Shown here: positions 1 to 8,206 of the stretch, piece after piece
Numbering within the stretch: position 1 is the first letter of the stretch
How the letters are laid out: each line of letters begins with the position of its first letter
Assembly (NCBI RefSeq): GCF_004137085.1
Contig: NZ_QYBC01000026.1
Coordinates: forward strand, 1 to 64,000
Source: Lichenibacterium ramalinae
Lineage (GTDB): Bacteria; Pseudomonadota; Alphaproteobacteria; Rhizobiales; Beijerinckiaceae
Reading direction: 5' to 3'
Length of the DNA stretch: 64,000 bases
Translations under genes and position numbers: made by a program
Notes under the pieces: model-generated
What the model saw: the letters and a program-made list of their open reading frames with translations, nothing else
The model's database searches: none
What the model was told of the DNA's origin: nothing

Positions 1-73
1 ACCGGCGCAAGCCATCGTTGCACAAAGGCGCTATCTACCCGACTCCGGTCACCTCACGCCACCCCGTGGGTAA

Positions 74-394
74 TTACTCGAGCAGAGCCTCGCCGCCCTG
101 GCGCCGTTCGGCCGCGTCGTGGTGTACGGCACCGGAGGTGGCGAGACCTCGTTCTCGCCACGGTCCTTGCTCGGCAGGAACCAGACCGTCACCGGCTACT
201 ACGTCTCCCATTGGTTCCAGACCCGTCCCAAGCAGTCGATGGAAGCCTTCCGAGCGCTGGTCGATCTGATCACGTCGGGGAGGATCCCCGACCCGGTCGC
301 GCTCCGCCTGCCGCTCGAGAGGGTCGGCGAGGCGCACCGAATGATGCAGGCGCGCGAGGCCCTCGGGAAACTGGTGCTCGATCCCTGGTTCTGA
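74..394 (+). pseudogene. C-terminal remnant of a zinc-type quinone oxidoreductase
   Basis: The frame reads LEQSLAALAPFGRVVVYGT just after a stop codon at 71-73 and runs about 105 residues to the end. The GRVVVYGTGGG turn, the DLITSGRIPDPV stretch and the LPLERVGEAHRMM tail are typical of the last third of NADPH:quinone reductases of the medium-chain dehydrogenase family, where the end of the Rossmann domain meets the closing helix. The catalytic domain and the nucleotide-binding GxGxxG are absent: upstream sequence in this frame is unrelated and ends in a stop. Seen: a tail only. Inferred: a decayed fragment left at the edge of an insertion, not a working enzyme. Confidence 0.7.
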
Positions 395-433
395 ACGGCC
401 GGATGCTAGGCCGGCCCTGAGCGATCGGTCCCT

Positions 434-461
434 GGCACGGCGAGCCTCCGCTCGCCGTGCC
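434..461. terminator. Perfect 12-bp hairpin after the oxidoreductase remnant
   Basis: Arms GGCACGGCGAGC and GCTCGCCGTGCC enclose a 4-base loop. It lies 40 bases after the remnant's stop codon. There is no T-run, so its role as a terminator is likely but not certain. Confidence 0.5.
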
Positions 462-709
462 GGCGCTCCCGGGCGGTAGCGGGTGGCGGCGCCATTCCGC
501 CGTCACGGTGACCCGGGCGAGTGTCATGCCCAACGACGGTTTCCGGACGAGCAACGGCCCAGCATGCCGAAGAAGCGGATCTCGGCCGATAGGGTGGCGC
601 TCATCATCAGTGGCGAACGCCGATCGGGTCACGGGCCGCCAGGGGGCGCTTGGCCCCGCGATCGCGATCGTCGTCCTCGACAGCTGCGCTCCGGGCAAGA
701 AGTCCCTCG

Positions 710-802
710 GCGTGGAGGATCTATCCCGGGGCGCCGCACGGCCTCTGTTCGACGCACAAGAACGACGTCAACGCCGATCACCTGGCGTTCGCGAGAGGCT
801 GA
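710..802 (+). pseudogene. Tail of an alpha/beta hydrolase (haloperoxidase type)
   Basis: A 30-residue stretch reads [20 protein letters not shown] followed by DHLAFARG and a stop. This is the usual C-terminus of non-heme chloroperoxidase-like alpha/beta hydrolases, in which the His of the GAPHG turn completes the catalytic triad. Nothing upstream in this frame belongs to the family, so only the last ~10% of the gene survives. With the oxidoreductase tail 300 bases earlier, it marks 1-850 as a graveyard of gene ends. Confidence 0.55.
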
Positions 803-848
803 GCCCCTCCCGGTCGCGCCGGCTCACCCGAGCCGTCGCTTCCGCGCG

Positions 849-1106
849 CTACTGAACCGCGGGAGAGACAGCTATCGCAGCAGGGGCGGTGAACTGGGGA
901 TGCGCAGAGCCGTTGGAGAAGTTCAACGTGTTCCTGTCCCCAGGCTGAATCGCAGTGGACGGGGTGTTGCGGGGAAGCCGTGTCACCGAATGACCGACCA
1001 ACGCCTGACCAGCCTTGACGGTCTGTCCAGGCTCGATCGACCCTTCTTGCGCCGCTGCCATGCCTACGAGCAGCGCAAGGAATGCCGTCGTGCAGAGTGA
1101 GCGCAT
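849..1106 (-). CDS. Small exported hypothetical protein
   Basis: This 85-residue product has a clear N-terminal signal peptide: a basic start (MRS), a hydrophobic core LCTTAFLALLVGMAAA, and a likely cleavage after AAA or AQ. The mature part is about 65 residues, polar, with no Cys. It includes QTVKAGQALVGHSV, which recalls lipoyl/biotinyl-like hinge sequences but is too short to assign. It lies 60 bases downstream of the interrupted lipoprotein gene on the same strand, so the two may have formed one envelope-protein unit. Function unknown. Confidence 0.5.
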   Translation of the reverse strand: MRSLCTTAFLALLVGMAAAQEGSIEPGQTVKAGQALVGHSVTRLPRNTPSTAIQPGDRNTLNFSNGSAHPQFTAPAAIAVSPAVQ

Positions 1107-1167
1107 CGCAGTACCCTCCAGAACACGATAGGTAGCGGTTCGTTCGACTTTGTAAAGGGTCTAAGGC

Positions 1168-2247
1168 CTACTTGTACGAAGGCAGGTCGATGGGCGTCTT
1201 GGTGCTGATCTTCGAATTCCCTGTCTTGGCACCGTTGACCATCAACGCGTTCGGCGTGTTAAACACCAGTTGCACATTGGTGATGTGGTCCAGGGACGTA
1301 TTGAGTTCGGGAACGTATCCGCTCGCCGAGGCTAGGAGTGTGTACTTCAAATCAACCCCGAGCTTGGCGTCTAAGGTGAATTGCGGGAAGAACTCACCTA
1401 GTACGACGACATTGGACGGTTCGAATATGGTATGGGTCTTGCTAACCCAATCTGCAGCCTTGATTTGGAACCACTCTGCGAGGGTGCTGTTCTAGATGTA
1501 TATCCTATCGAAGTTGACGAACTTCGCGAGCCTGTTCGAGTTGAGCAGCAGATCCTGTACGTCCTTGGCCGCGTCCTCCTTCGTCACGCTCGTCTCGAGC
1601 GGATAGAGGGACTTGTAGCAGTAAAATCCAGCGTCTTCCTCAGGTATCTGATTATATACGGTAGAATACCTTACCGCTCTCGGAACGTCAGGGTCATTCC
1701 TATTGATCAAACTCTCTTTCGGCCCGAGATCACTGTACTGCGCGACGCCGATCGGCGTGCCGAACTCGGCCGTCAAGGTGTCGACGTACGACGGGCCGAA
1801 GTGAGCATCCCGCAGATCTCCGGAGCGGAGCAGTTGCCCCAATGTCGTTCCCTTCGGATCGGACGAAGGCTTCTTCCAGTCGAGCCCGAAGCTGGCATTG
1901 TTTACGATAATATTCTTGGTATCCATGAAGACATATGATAGCTGCTTCGAATCTAGGGCGATATTCGCGTTGCTGCGAATGATGTCCACGTGCCTGTGAT
2001 AGGAATTAGGGCTATCGAGAAACTCCGACTTCAGATTACGCGAAGCCTCCTCTGTTATGAGGCCCCTCAGCTTATTCTCTACGATGAATGTCGTGATCTC
2101 GCACCGAAGAGACTTGACGTAATCAGGATACCTTGGATGTTGTCCGTATAGAGGAATGTTACTCGGATCGGGGATCCTGTAAGGATCCAGCGCGCACGCG
2201 GAGATCGACAGAGACAGGGTCAAGGCGAAAAACAGTGCTGGCTTCAT
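1168..2247 (-). pseudogene. Lipoprotein gene interrupted by an in-frame TAG
   Basis: The first part encodes 251 residues with a type II signal peptide: hydrophobic core FFALTLSLSI and lipobox ISAC, with Cys18 as the acylation site. A TAG stands at 1492-1494. The same frame then stays open for 107 more codons (starting NSTLAEWFQIKAADWV) to a second stop at 1168. The downstream part has the same AT-rich codon use and protein-like composition, for example ASGYVPELNTSLDHITNVQL. The intact product would be about 359 residues. I do not recognise the family. The simplest reading is a nonsense mutation (or a sequencing error) in a transferred gene. The AT-rich composition sets it apart from the GC-rich surroundings. 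Confidence 0.6.
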
Positions 2248-2886
2248 GGCAGCGACTCAATAAAAAAGGCGAGTATAGGACGATGTCTGTAGGTCCGCTG
2301 TGGCGTCCACGCCACACTTGGTAGAGATTATGGTTCGTCGTGCGGTCGAACTGGGCGCCGCATGACGACGCCGCCTTCCGATGAGGCCGATCCCATTCGC
2401 GTCCTCCCGACCCGATGCCGGCCGTCGCCGGCACCGTGCGAAGAGGCGCCATCGGCTGAGCCCCGGCCGCGTCGCGCCCGATCCTCCGCCGCGCCGAGAT
2501 CGGCATGCACCATGACGTCGCCGGGCCCTACCTCGCCAACCACCCGCTGGAGATGGCCAGGCGCAAGGATGCCAGGCGGATCGACAACGGCATTTAGGTG
2601 CCGCTGTCGATAGCCGCCGGACAGACGACCGCCCCTTCGTCGTTCCGCGGCTACTCTCTCTCTGGTGTCGGAGAGACTTGGAGACCCTCCTGGTCACCTC
2701 CGTCAGGAGCCTTCGGTCGGGACATCGTCGCCCCTCCGCGCGAGGATGTCGTTGGCCAGTGCACGCGACGTCAGGACCGTCGGCGTCCCCCATCTCGCGC
2801 ATCGAAGGCGCTCGTGAGCTCGCCCTGGGCGAAGATGACCTCGCGCTTCTGGCGTGGCATCACGGCGTCGAGGTCTCCGGTGTGTA
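2248..2886. other. Intergenic debris
   Basis: Apart from the IS1595-like tail at 2493-2597, no convincing gene is seen. Short minus-strand stretches such as MPRQKREVIFAQGELTSAF (about 2800-2865) and RALANDILARRGDDVPTEG (about 2705-2762) look protein-like but lie in different frames. They may be pieces of one broken gene that was cut by the repeat element beginning at 2887. Confidence 0.4.
2493..2597 (+). pseudogene. Tail of an IS1595/ISXO2-like transposase
   Basis: The frame AEIGMHHDVAGPYLANHPLE followed by MARRKDARRIDNG recalls the segment near the end of ISXO2-like transposases, usually an HH..I.G.YL..YA.EMAWRED.RR..NG pattern. Here the Trp-Arg-Glu core has become ARRK and a stop follows at once. 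Only about 34 residues remain, with no DDE-type catalytic part. The match is from memory of the motif, so the assignment is moderate. Confidence 0.4.
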
Positions 2887-3070
2887 TCAGCGCCGAACTT
2901 TGACCCCACTCCTTACCCGCGCCAAGCCGCTGTAATGGCACAAGAAAACCATGTTGGGATGGGGTCACGATCGGCGCCGATCGTGACCCCATCCTAAAAG
3001 GCGAATCTACGAACTTTTACAGAAGGTTGAACGTGGAACTGAGAGGGGTCAAAGTTCGGCGCTTATTTAC
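2887..3070 (+). mobile_element. MITE-like element with IS-type inverted ends, copy 1
   Basis: The ends are inverted copies of each other: CGCCGAACTTTGACCCC at the left (2891-2907) and GGGGTCAAAGTTCGGCG followed by CTTATTTAC at the right (3045-3070). A second, direct-orientation copy lies at 17868-18055 with only scattered differences. There is no transposase inside. The centre holds a 36-bp perfect palindrome. The multiple TTTGACCCC-like subrepeats recall IS21-type ends, so it may be a deletion derivative moved in trans. Its right end supplies the last ~15 codons of the helicase gene on the minus strand, which shows that it inserted into that gene. Confidence 0.8.
2958..2993. repeat. 36-bp perfect palindrome inside the MITE-like element
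   Basis: The arms are GATGGGGTCACGATCGGC and its exact reverse complement, meeting between 2975 and 2976 with no loop. In copy 2 (about 17942-17977) the same palindrome carries a few changes and is no longer perfect, so copy 1 is the better preserved. It could form a cruciform, act as a transcription stop in both directions, or be a transposase site. Confidence 0.8.
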
Positions 3071-5068
3071 AACCTGCGGCCAGCCACGCTCAAGGCCGGC
3101 CGGCTCCAGACGCGCCGGAGGCCGGACGTCGAGGCTGCGGCACTCGGGGCACCGCCCGCAGCGCGGCGGGTCGGCCCCGGGCTCGATCGTCCCGAAGACG
3201 CCCGTCATCAGACACTCGCGACGCCGCCCCGCCATGAGGGCGAGGAAGGATCCGAACTCACGCGCGGCCTCGGCGACCTCCCTCGACCGCACGGCGAAGA
3301 TCCGATCCCACGCCGCGGCGAGTTCCGAGCCCTGCCCGAGCAGGGCGTCGTCGAGCAGCACGAGGTCCCAGGAGGGTGGGCCGGCCTCGCGCTCGCCGAC
3401 GGAGTCGACCCTCAGCGCCCCGGCGCGTTGCATTAGAGCAAGCAGGCTCCGGTTCCAGCGCCGGTTCTTCTCGCCCGTGCGCCTGCCGAGGCCCTCCCTC
3501 GCGGCGTCGAGCGGAAGTCGCAGGCGGCGGCGGTCGCGGTCCCACGACGCCGTCGCGGCCGCGGCCAGCGCCTGCCACCGGGCCTCTGCCAGGTCACGCG
3601 TGAGCCAGGACGACCTCGCCATGCGGGAGGCGTCCTCCTCGTCGCTGCCGTCGACCCCGGCCACCGTGCGCGTCCACAGCGTCACCGACACGCCCTGGTG
3701 ACCGTCGCGCGACGCGCGCCCGACCTCCTGGTACCAGCGCGCGGGAGACTCCGGCAAGCACGCGTGGACCACGCTCCGCACCCCCGCCTTGTCGATGCCG
3801 AGGCCGAAGGCCGAGGTGGCGACCACGAGGTCCAGGCGGTCCGCCGCCCAGTCCTCGATGATCCGACGCCGCGCCGCGGGATCGGCGAGTTCGCCCGTGA
3901 ACAGGGCCATCCGCTCGTAGCCCCGCTCGTCCCGGAGGCGATCGTGCAGCGCCTCCGCGTGCGTCACGCGGGTCGTGTAGACGATCGCCGGCCGGGGCAC
4001 GAGGTCGATCGTCGCCAGGAGGGCCGCGTCGCGGGCCTCGGCGGCGTCGAACGGCGCCACGACCAGGTCGAAGTCGTACCGGGGGACGCGGGCGTGGATC
4101 TCGCGCCACTCGCCGTGCCCGTAGGCCTGACGCAGCGTTCTGCGGGCACCGTCGCCCAGCGTCGCAGACAGGAGCACCGTCCGGATTTCGGGGTTGCGGG
4201 CGCGGAGGGCCTCGACGAGCCCCGGGAGACGCTGGAAGTCGGGTCGGAACGAGCGGCCCCAACTCTCGACGACATGGGCCTCGTCGACGTAGACGGCGAC
4301 CAGGCGGCCCGCGAGGCCGAACTTGTCCGCGGCCGGCGACGAGGCCTCGATCAACGCGTCGCGCGCGGCGCCGAACGCCGTCTCGGGCGAGAGCAGCAGG
4401 ACGGGCACCTCGCCCCGCCGGAAGGCGTCCACGACCTGCGTCCGCGCGGCCGGGCCCATGTCGCCCGTGAGGCAGCGGCTGCCCTCGAGTCCGGGGATCC
4501 CGCCGAGGGTCCGCGCGTGGTCCTCGGCCAGGGCGATGGTCGGCGTGATCACGATGGCGCACGCGCCGGGGTCGGTCAGCCGCCACCAGGTCGGCCCCAA
4601 CTGGAACAGGAGGCTCTTGCCCGTGCCGGTGGGCATGCTCACCAGCATCGAGGCGCCTCCAGGCATCGTCAGGAGGGCCCCGACGGCCGCCCGTTGCGTC
4701 TCGCTCCGGTAGGAGGCGTGTCCCGAGGCCCTTCTCAGGGCCGCGTCGGCGAGCGCGTCCGAGAAGGTGGTGCGGACGGTGGGGTCGACGCGAAGGGCCG
4801 TCGCGAGGCCGGGGGCGACGTCGGCGAGGCCCTCCTCGACGAGGCGCACCGCGCGGCCGCCGTCGGCCTGCGCCAGATGAAAGCGGCGCAGCGCCGCGAA
4901 CTCGGGGGGCCGCAGCGCGAGGCCCTCGACGGCGAGGTCGCTCCGCCCGCCCGAGAGCCTCGCGATCTCCCTCAGGAGCGCCAGCCTGTCCCCGACCGCG
5001 GTCGCCGCCGCCATCGCCGACCGCGCGCGGGTCAGCGAACGCTCAAGCCACTCCGCCGCGGGGCTCAA
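3017..5068 (-). CDS. RecQ-like superfamily 2 DNA helicase, 3' end replaced
   Basis: A predicted ATP-dependent 3'-5' DNA helicase of about 683 residues if the TTG at 5066-5068 starts it; an ATG about 18 codons later is the alternative. Motif I is SMPTGTGKSLLF (about residue 145), motif II VYVDEAHVVES (about 261), motif III LLSATL, and the RecQ-type motifs V/VI are ATSAFGLGIDKAGVRSVVHA and YQEVGRASRDG. A Cys cluster CGRCPEC near the end is probably a zinc site. The last ~15 residues (NKRRTLTPLSSTFNLL) come from the right end of the repeat element, so the native C-terminus is lost. A hairpin at 5091-5123 makes a start further upstream unlikely. Size and layout recall the DpdF helicase of 7-deazapurine DNA modification clusters, but no other dpd gene is present. 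Activity is uncertain. Confidence 0.75.
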   Translation of the reverse strand: MSPAAEWLERSLTRARSAMAAATAVGDRLALLREIARLSGGRSDLAVEGLALRPPEFAALRRFHLAQADGGRAVRLVEEGLADVAPGLATALRVDPTVRTTFSDALADAALRRASGHASYRSETQRAAVGALLTMPGGASMLVSMPTGTGKSLLFQLGPTWWRLTDPGACAIVITPTIALAEDHARTLGGIPGLEGSRCLTGDMGPAARTQVVDAFRRGEVPVLLLSPETAFGAARDALIEASSPAADKFGLAGRLVAVYVDEAHVVESWGRSFRPDFQRLPGLVEALRARNPEIRTVLLSATLGDGARRTLRQAYGHGEWREIHARVPRYDFDLVVAPFDAAEARDAALLATIDLVPRPAIVYTTRVTHAEALHDRLRDERGYERMALFTGELADPAARRRIIEDWAADRLDLVVATSAFGLGIDKAGVRSVVHACLPESPARWYQEVGRASRDGHQGVSVTLWTRTVAGVDGSDEEDASRMARSSWLTRDLAEARWQALAAAATASWDRDRRRLRLPLDAAREGLGRRTGEKNRRWNRSLLALMQRAGALRVDSVGEREAGPPSWDLVLLDDALLGQGSELAAAWDRIFAVRSREVAEAAREFGSFLALMAGRRRECLMTGVFGTIEPGADPPRCGRCPECRSLDVRPPARLEPAGLERGWPQVVNKRRTLTPLSSTFNLL

Positions 5069-5090
5069 TCGGCTGGCCCCGTCCCGCGAC

Positions 5091-5123
5091 CCGCTTGGCA
5101 CCGCTCCGGGCGGTGCCAAGCGG
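5091..5123. repeat. Perfect 13-bp stem just upstream of the helicase gene
   Basis: Arms CCGCTTGGCACCG and CGGTGCCAAGCGG enclose the 7-base loop CTCCGGG. It lies 20-55 bases before the chosen helicase start. It may be an old terminator, an operator or an attenuator. Its presence argues against translation starting upstream of it. Confidence 0.6.
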
Positions 5124-5766
5124 GCGACGCGGACGTCGTCGCCTTGAGGCTCGGCGCGGGACCGTAACCGCCGCACTGCGCTTCCTGACCGATCAGGCGA
5201 TCTATTCGTCCCATGCTCTCCGGCACCCGACCCTTCTCTGCCGCAGCATCCATCCGCAAACCCTACGAAACGGTAGCGCTGCGGACCAGGGCCCAACGTT
5301 AACGTGTGTAAAATCCAGAAACGTGAGACCGTCTGCGGGACAGCGCCGCGTGCTCGTGATCCCGGCTGCCGTGCCTCTGTCGAGCGTCGTACAGGCATGC
5401 CTGAGCAGATGACATATTGAAACAGCCTTGGCATCGGCCTGTTTAAGGGCTGGATGGCCCCGGTCAGGACGAGGTCCTGTGAGGCTCGGCGTCGAGCGGT
5501 GTCAAGCGCCATCCAAAACTGAATTTTGAGGAAACAAGGAACTGACCTTCGTGTATATCCCTCAGGTTAGGCAGATAAAGGTTAAAGCTAAGCACTTTTT
5601 GAGAGTATTTTGCTACGCTGTTTCCAGCGGAGTTGATAGTTATCACCGCGAATGGTGATCACAAAACTATTAACGTGGGCGGTCCAGAAGCGCTGCCGTG
5701 CTTCTCGCGAGTTTCCCGGAAAGCTGGGTTACGCGTCGCAAGATCACGCCGGACACCCAAAGCGGG

Positions 5767-7152
5767 TTAGTCGATGGAAGTCCCCACAGCAATGAATTCC
5801 TCGCGCTGGTTATCGATTTCATTCGTTTGTTCTTCATCTCCGCACTCACCCTCGAGGTACGTCTCGTCATTCAGGTCAATATCCTGATTATAAAATTCCT
5901 CGATGAAATATCCTTCGAGCGGCTTGTCTTTAGCTTCTAGTATCGGCTTAGTTACTCCAAAAAATGGAAGAACAAAGGGCTCGCCCCTCAATATACGGGC
6001 CTGCATTTTGCCCTCAGCGCGGTTTGCGTTTCGTTTCCACTTGACGACGTGTATATCAACGATCGGGACGCGAGTGGGAGGCGCTTCGGCTGTAGGCGCA
6101 GCGGCCGATTTTTGCGGCCGATGTAATCCAGCTGCCTTCGTGACTCTCGTCTTAATTAAGACGTCACCGGGTCGTATCTTCTGATATTCATTTGAACTCT
6201 GTTCGTTCAAAGTCCAGAGAAAATCGACATATAGGCGATCGTTGCCACCATAGTCATCAGGGTTAAGGTCTTCCTGCTCTTTCGTTACCCTCTCCGGCCT
6301 AGAGAGATCGAGATCGATTTGGGAGACAACATCTCGGTTGAATTCGCCATCGCGCTTGGTATAATTCGGCGCGATTATTGACCTGAAATAAAATCTTGGC
6401 ATCACAATCCATAAACGCCCCCCGACTCGACCCCAAGTACCTTCGGCACAGTACCCCATGGTCATTAAATAAAATCGCAACCCGTACATCGATTTCATAG
6501 ATAATAACGTCTTGAGATTGATGTGCGAATATTTGTCCTCACCCAATATCGCTTGGTACAAAGGACGTGACAGGCTGAATTCCAGTTCGCCCGCTTCTAG
6601 CCCAGCTTTAAGGATGAGTGGCGTAGCGGACTTAATTTTCTTTTGCGGACAGATCACGTCCTGGGTCGCTGTGATGCTTGTTGAAATCAGGCGCGTCAAA
6701 GATGCGTTCAACCTCTGACGGTTACCATGGAAGAGTTTGTGTATCAGCGGCTTGAACGGCACTTTCCATGTCAGATGACTCGGTGCGTCAGCGTCCGATT
6801 GCCATGTGGAACCGGCGATCTCCTGATCGGACATAAACTCATTGCAAATCGCCGCGAGCTTGAAGAATAGCACAAGGTCTCTTGTATTGGCGCCGCCCCT
6901 TAAAATGAGACTCCGCAGAAGCCACCCGGGGAAGGGAACCTCTATCGAATCATTGTCATGCGTATCGTCAGTAGGGTGAAAAAGAACGCCTCGAATTCGG
7001 GGTATACCGAACCTGAAAGTTGCCTTTCGATTGATTATTATCCGACGTTCAACTGCCCTAGCCAGTGACAGGATCTTGTCCGCATCCCAACCCGCGAAGC
7101 CGGTGGCTACGGCGCCAGGCTCGATGGACTCGCTGTCTAGCGGGAATGACAT
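5767..7152 (-). CDS. Putative plasmid-type replication initiator
   Basis: A product of about 461 residues from the ATG at 7150-7152 (MSFPLDSESIEPG); a longer frame upstream is Arg/Pro-rich and looks non-coding. The central part HGNRQRLNASLTRLISTSI, then LSRPLYQAIL and LKTLLSMKSMYGLRFYLMTM, resembles the winged-helix halves of Rep_3-like initiators, where a SxYxLRxYxL helix follows the linker. The C-terminal third is acidic and low in complexity (DDETYLEGECGDEEQTNE). Codon use is clearly AT-richer than the flanking genes, which suggests origin from another host or plasmid. There is no ParA/ParB partner in view. An unrelated DNA-binding function remains possible. Confidence 0.45.
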   Translation of the reverse strand: MSFPLDSESIEPGAVATGFAGWDADKILSLARAVERRIIINRKATFRFGIPRIRGVLFHPTDDTHDNDSIEVPFPGWLLRSLILRGGANTRDLVLFFKLAAICNEFMSDQEIAGSTWQSDADAPSHLTWKVPFKPLIHKLFHGNRQRLNASLTRLISTSITATQDVICPQKKIKSATPLILKAGLEAGELEFSLSRPLYQAILGEDKYSHINLKTLLSMKSMYGLRFYLMTMGYCAEGTWGRVGGRLWIVMPRFYFRSIIAPNYTKRDGEFNRDVVSQIDLDLSRPERVTKEQEDLNPDDYGGNDRLYVDFLWTLNEQSSNEYQKIRPGDVLIKTRVTKAAGLHRPQKSAAAPTAEAPPTRVPIVDIHVVKWKRNANRAEGKMQARILRGEPFVLPFFGVTKPILEAKDKPLEGYFIEEFYNQDIDLNDETYLEGECGDEEQTNEIDNQREEFIAVGTSID

Positions 7153-8206
7153 CAGGAATTGTCGTGCCGTTTCGCCGTCCCTGGGTGAAGGGGGCAGTGC
7201 GTCGTGGGCGGAGATTTGCGTGCTGCCGGGATAAGGACGACGGTGCGGCCGACGCAACCGGCCCCGTAAAGGCGGGAGGGAGGGAAAGGGACGTACATGA
7301 TCCAACGGTCGACACTCTGGGATGAATGGACGAAAACGGCTTCGGTCGCGCATCATCCCGCGAATTGCAGGTCTCGTCGAGGTCGTCGCGAGATACACTC
7401 TCCTGGATGTGACCCACGTGAGGAACGATCCTGCCCGGCACGTAGGTGCGACGCAACGGACGCAGGTGCGACTCCGCGCTCAAAAGCGAGGCGGAATGCG
7501 GACCATCCATAAGTTGCATAAACAGGTAGAAAGCGGCCGATCCGAGTTGTCTGAACAAACTCTCTCATCGTATCCCTCATGCCGCGTCGAAATACCTTCG
7601 GAATAACCTTGGAGTTTTATGATCATTGCGGGAGGTAAGTGCCTTCGTACCCTCCGACGGGCTGTGGGATTTTGTAAGCGAGGGGGAGGACGGAAGGCTC
7701 GCCGGTTTATAGCGGCCCATTGCCCGGCGAGGCAGTTGCCGCGATTTACCTGCACCGGGTGAGCGGTGATAGCGGCCACAACCGATTGATAACAAGGCCG
7801 ATGCGCGACGACGCGGGAAAGGGCCATCCCGGAAACTCCTTGCCTTGGTTCGGGTCGGTTCGAACAAAGTGGCTCACCTCCATCCACGCTGGAGGTGAAG
7901 TTAGCTCCTGAATGGCCTCAACGATCTTTGCTTAATTCCGGGGGTAATTGGCCTAAGCTTCTCGCGCTAGCATGTGAAAGTTTGTGTTAAATCGTGAGGC
8001 ATGACTCTCGCTCCCGTGGTTCGGGCAGTTGGGCCTCGTTCGTGCCCTTCAGGCCGCGCCAGTCGGAAGGTACTGGTCCGCTCGTCTACGAGGCGCAGCG
8101 TCGATGCGCAGACCCGGAGACTTCGAAGCCGACATGGCCTACGGCCGAGTCTGATCATGGTGATCGTCCACTAGCAGGGAACGCGCGCCGCAAACTCACC
8201 CGGATG
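7153..8206. other. Gene-free stretch upstream of the initiator-like gene
   Basis: About 1 kb with no convincing gene on either strand. It has mixed composition and a small hairpin at 7875-7897 (CACCTCC / GGAGGTG). A replication initiator often sits next to its origin, so I looked for iterons here. I saw no run of three or more direct repeats. It probably contains the initiator's promoter and the 3' flank of the convergent defence operon. Confidence 0.4.

Noticed and set aside
560-620. ATGCCGAAGAAGCGG as the start of an IS3 OrfA
   Set aside because: [14 protein letters not shown] resembles OrfA starts for only a few residues; the following frame has no transposase helix-turn-helix or leucine-zipper pattern.
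3017-5068. A complete Dpd (7-deazapurine DNA modification) cluster around the helicase
   Set aside because: Only the helicase resembles a Dpd component. No TGT-like DpdA or other dpd genes are present, so the name was not used.
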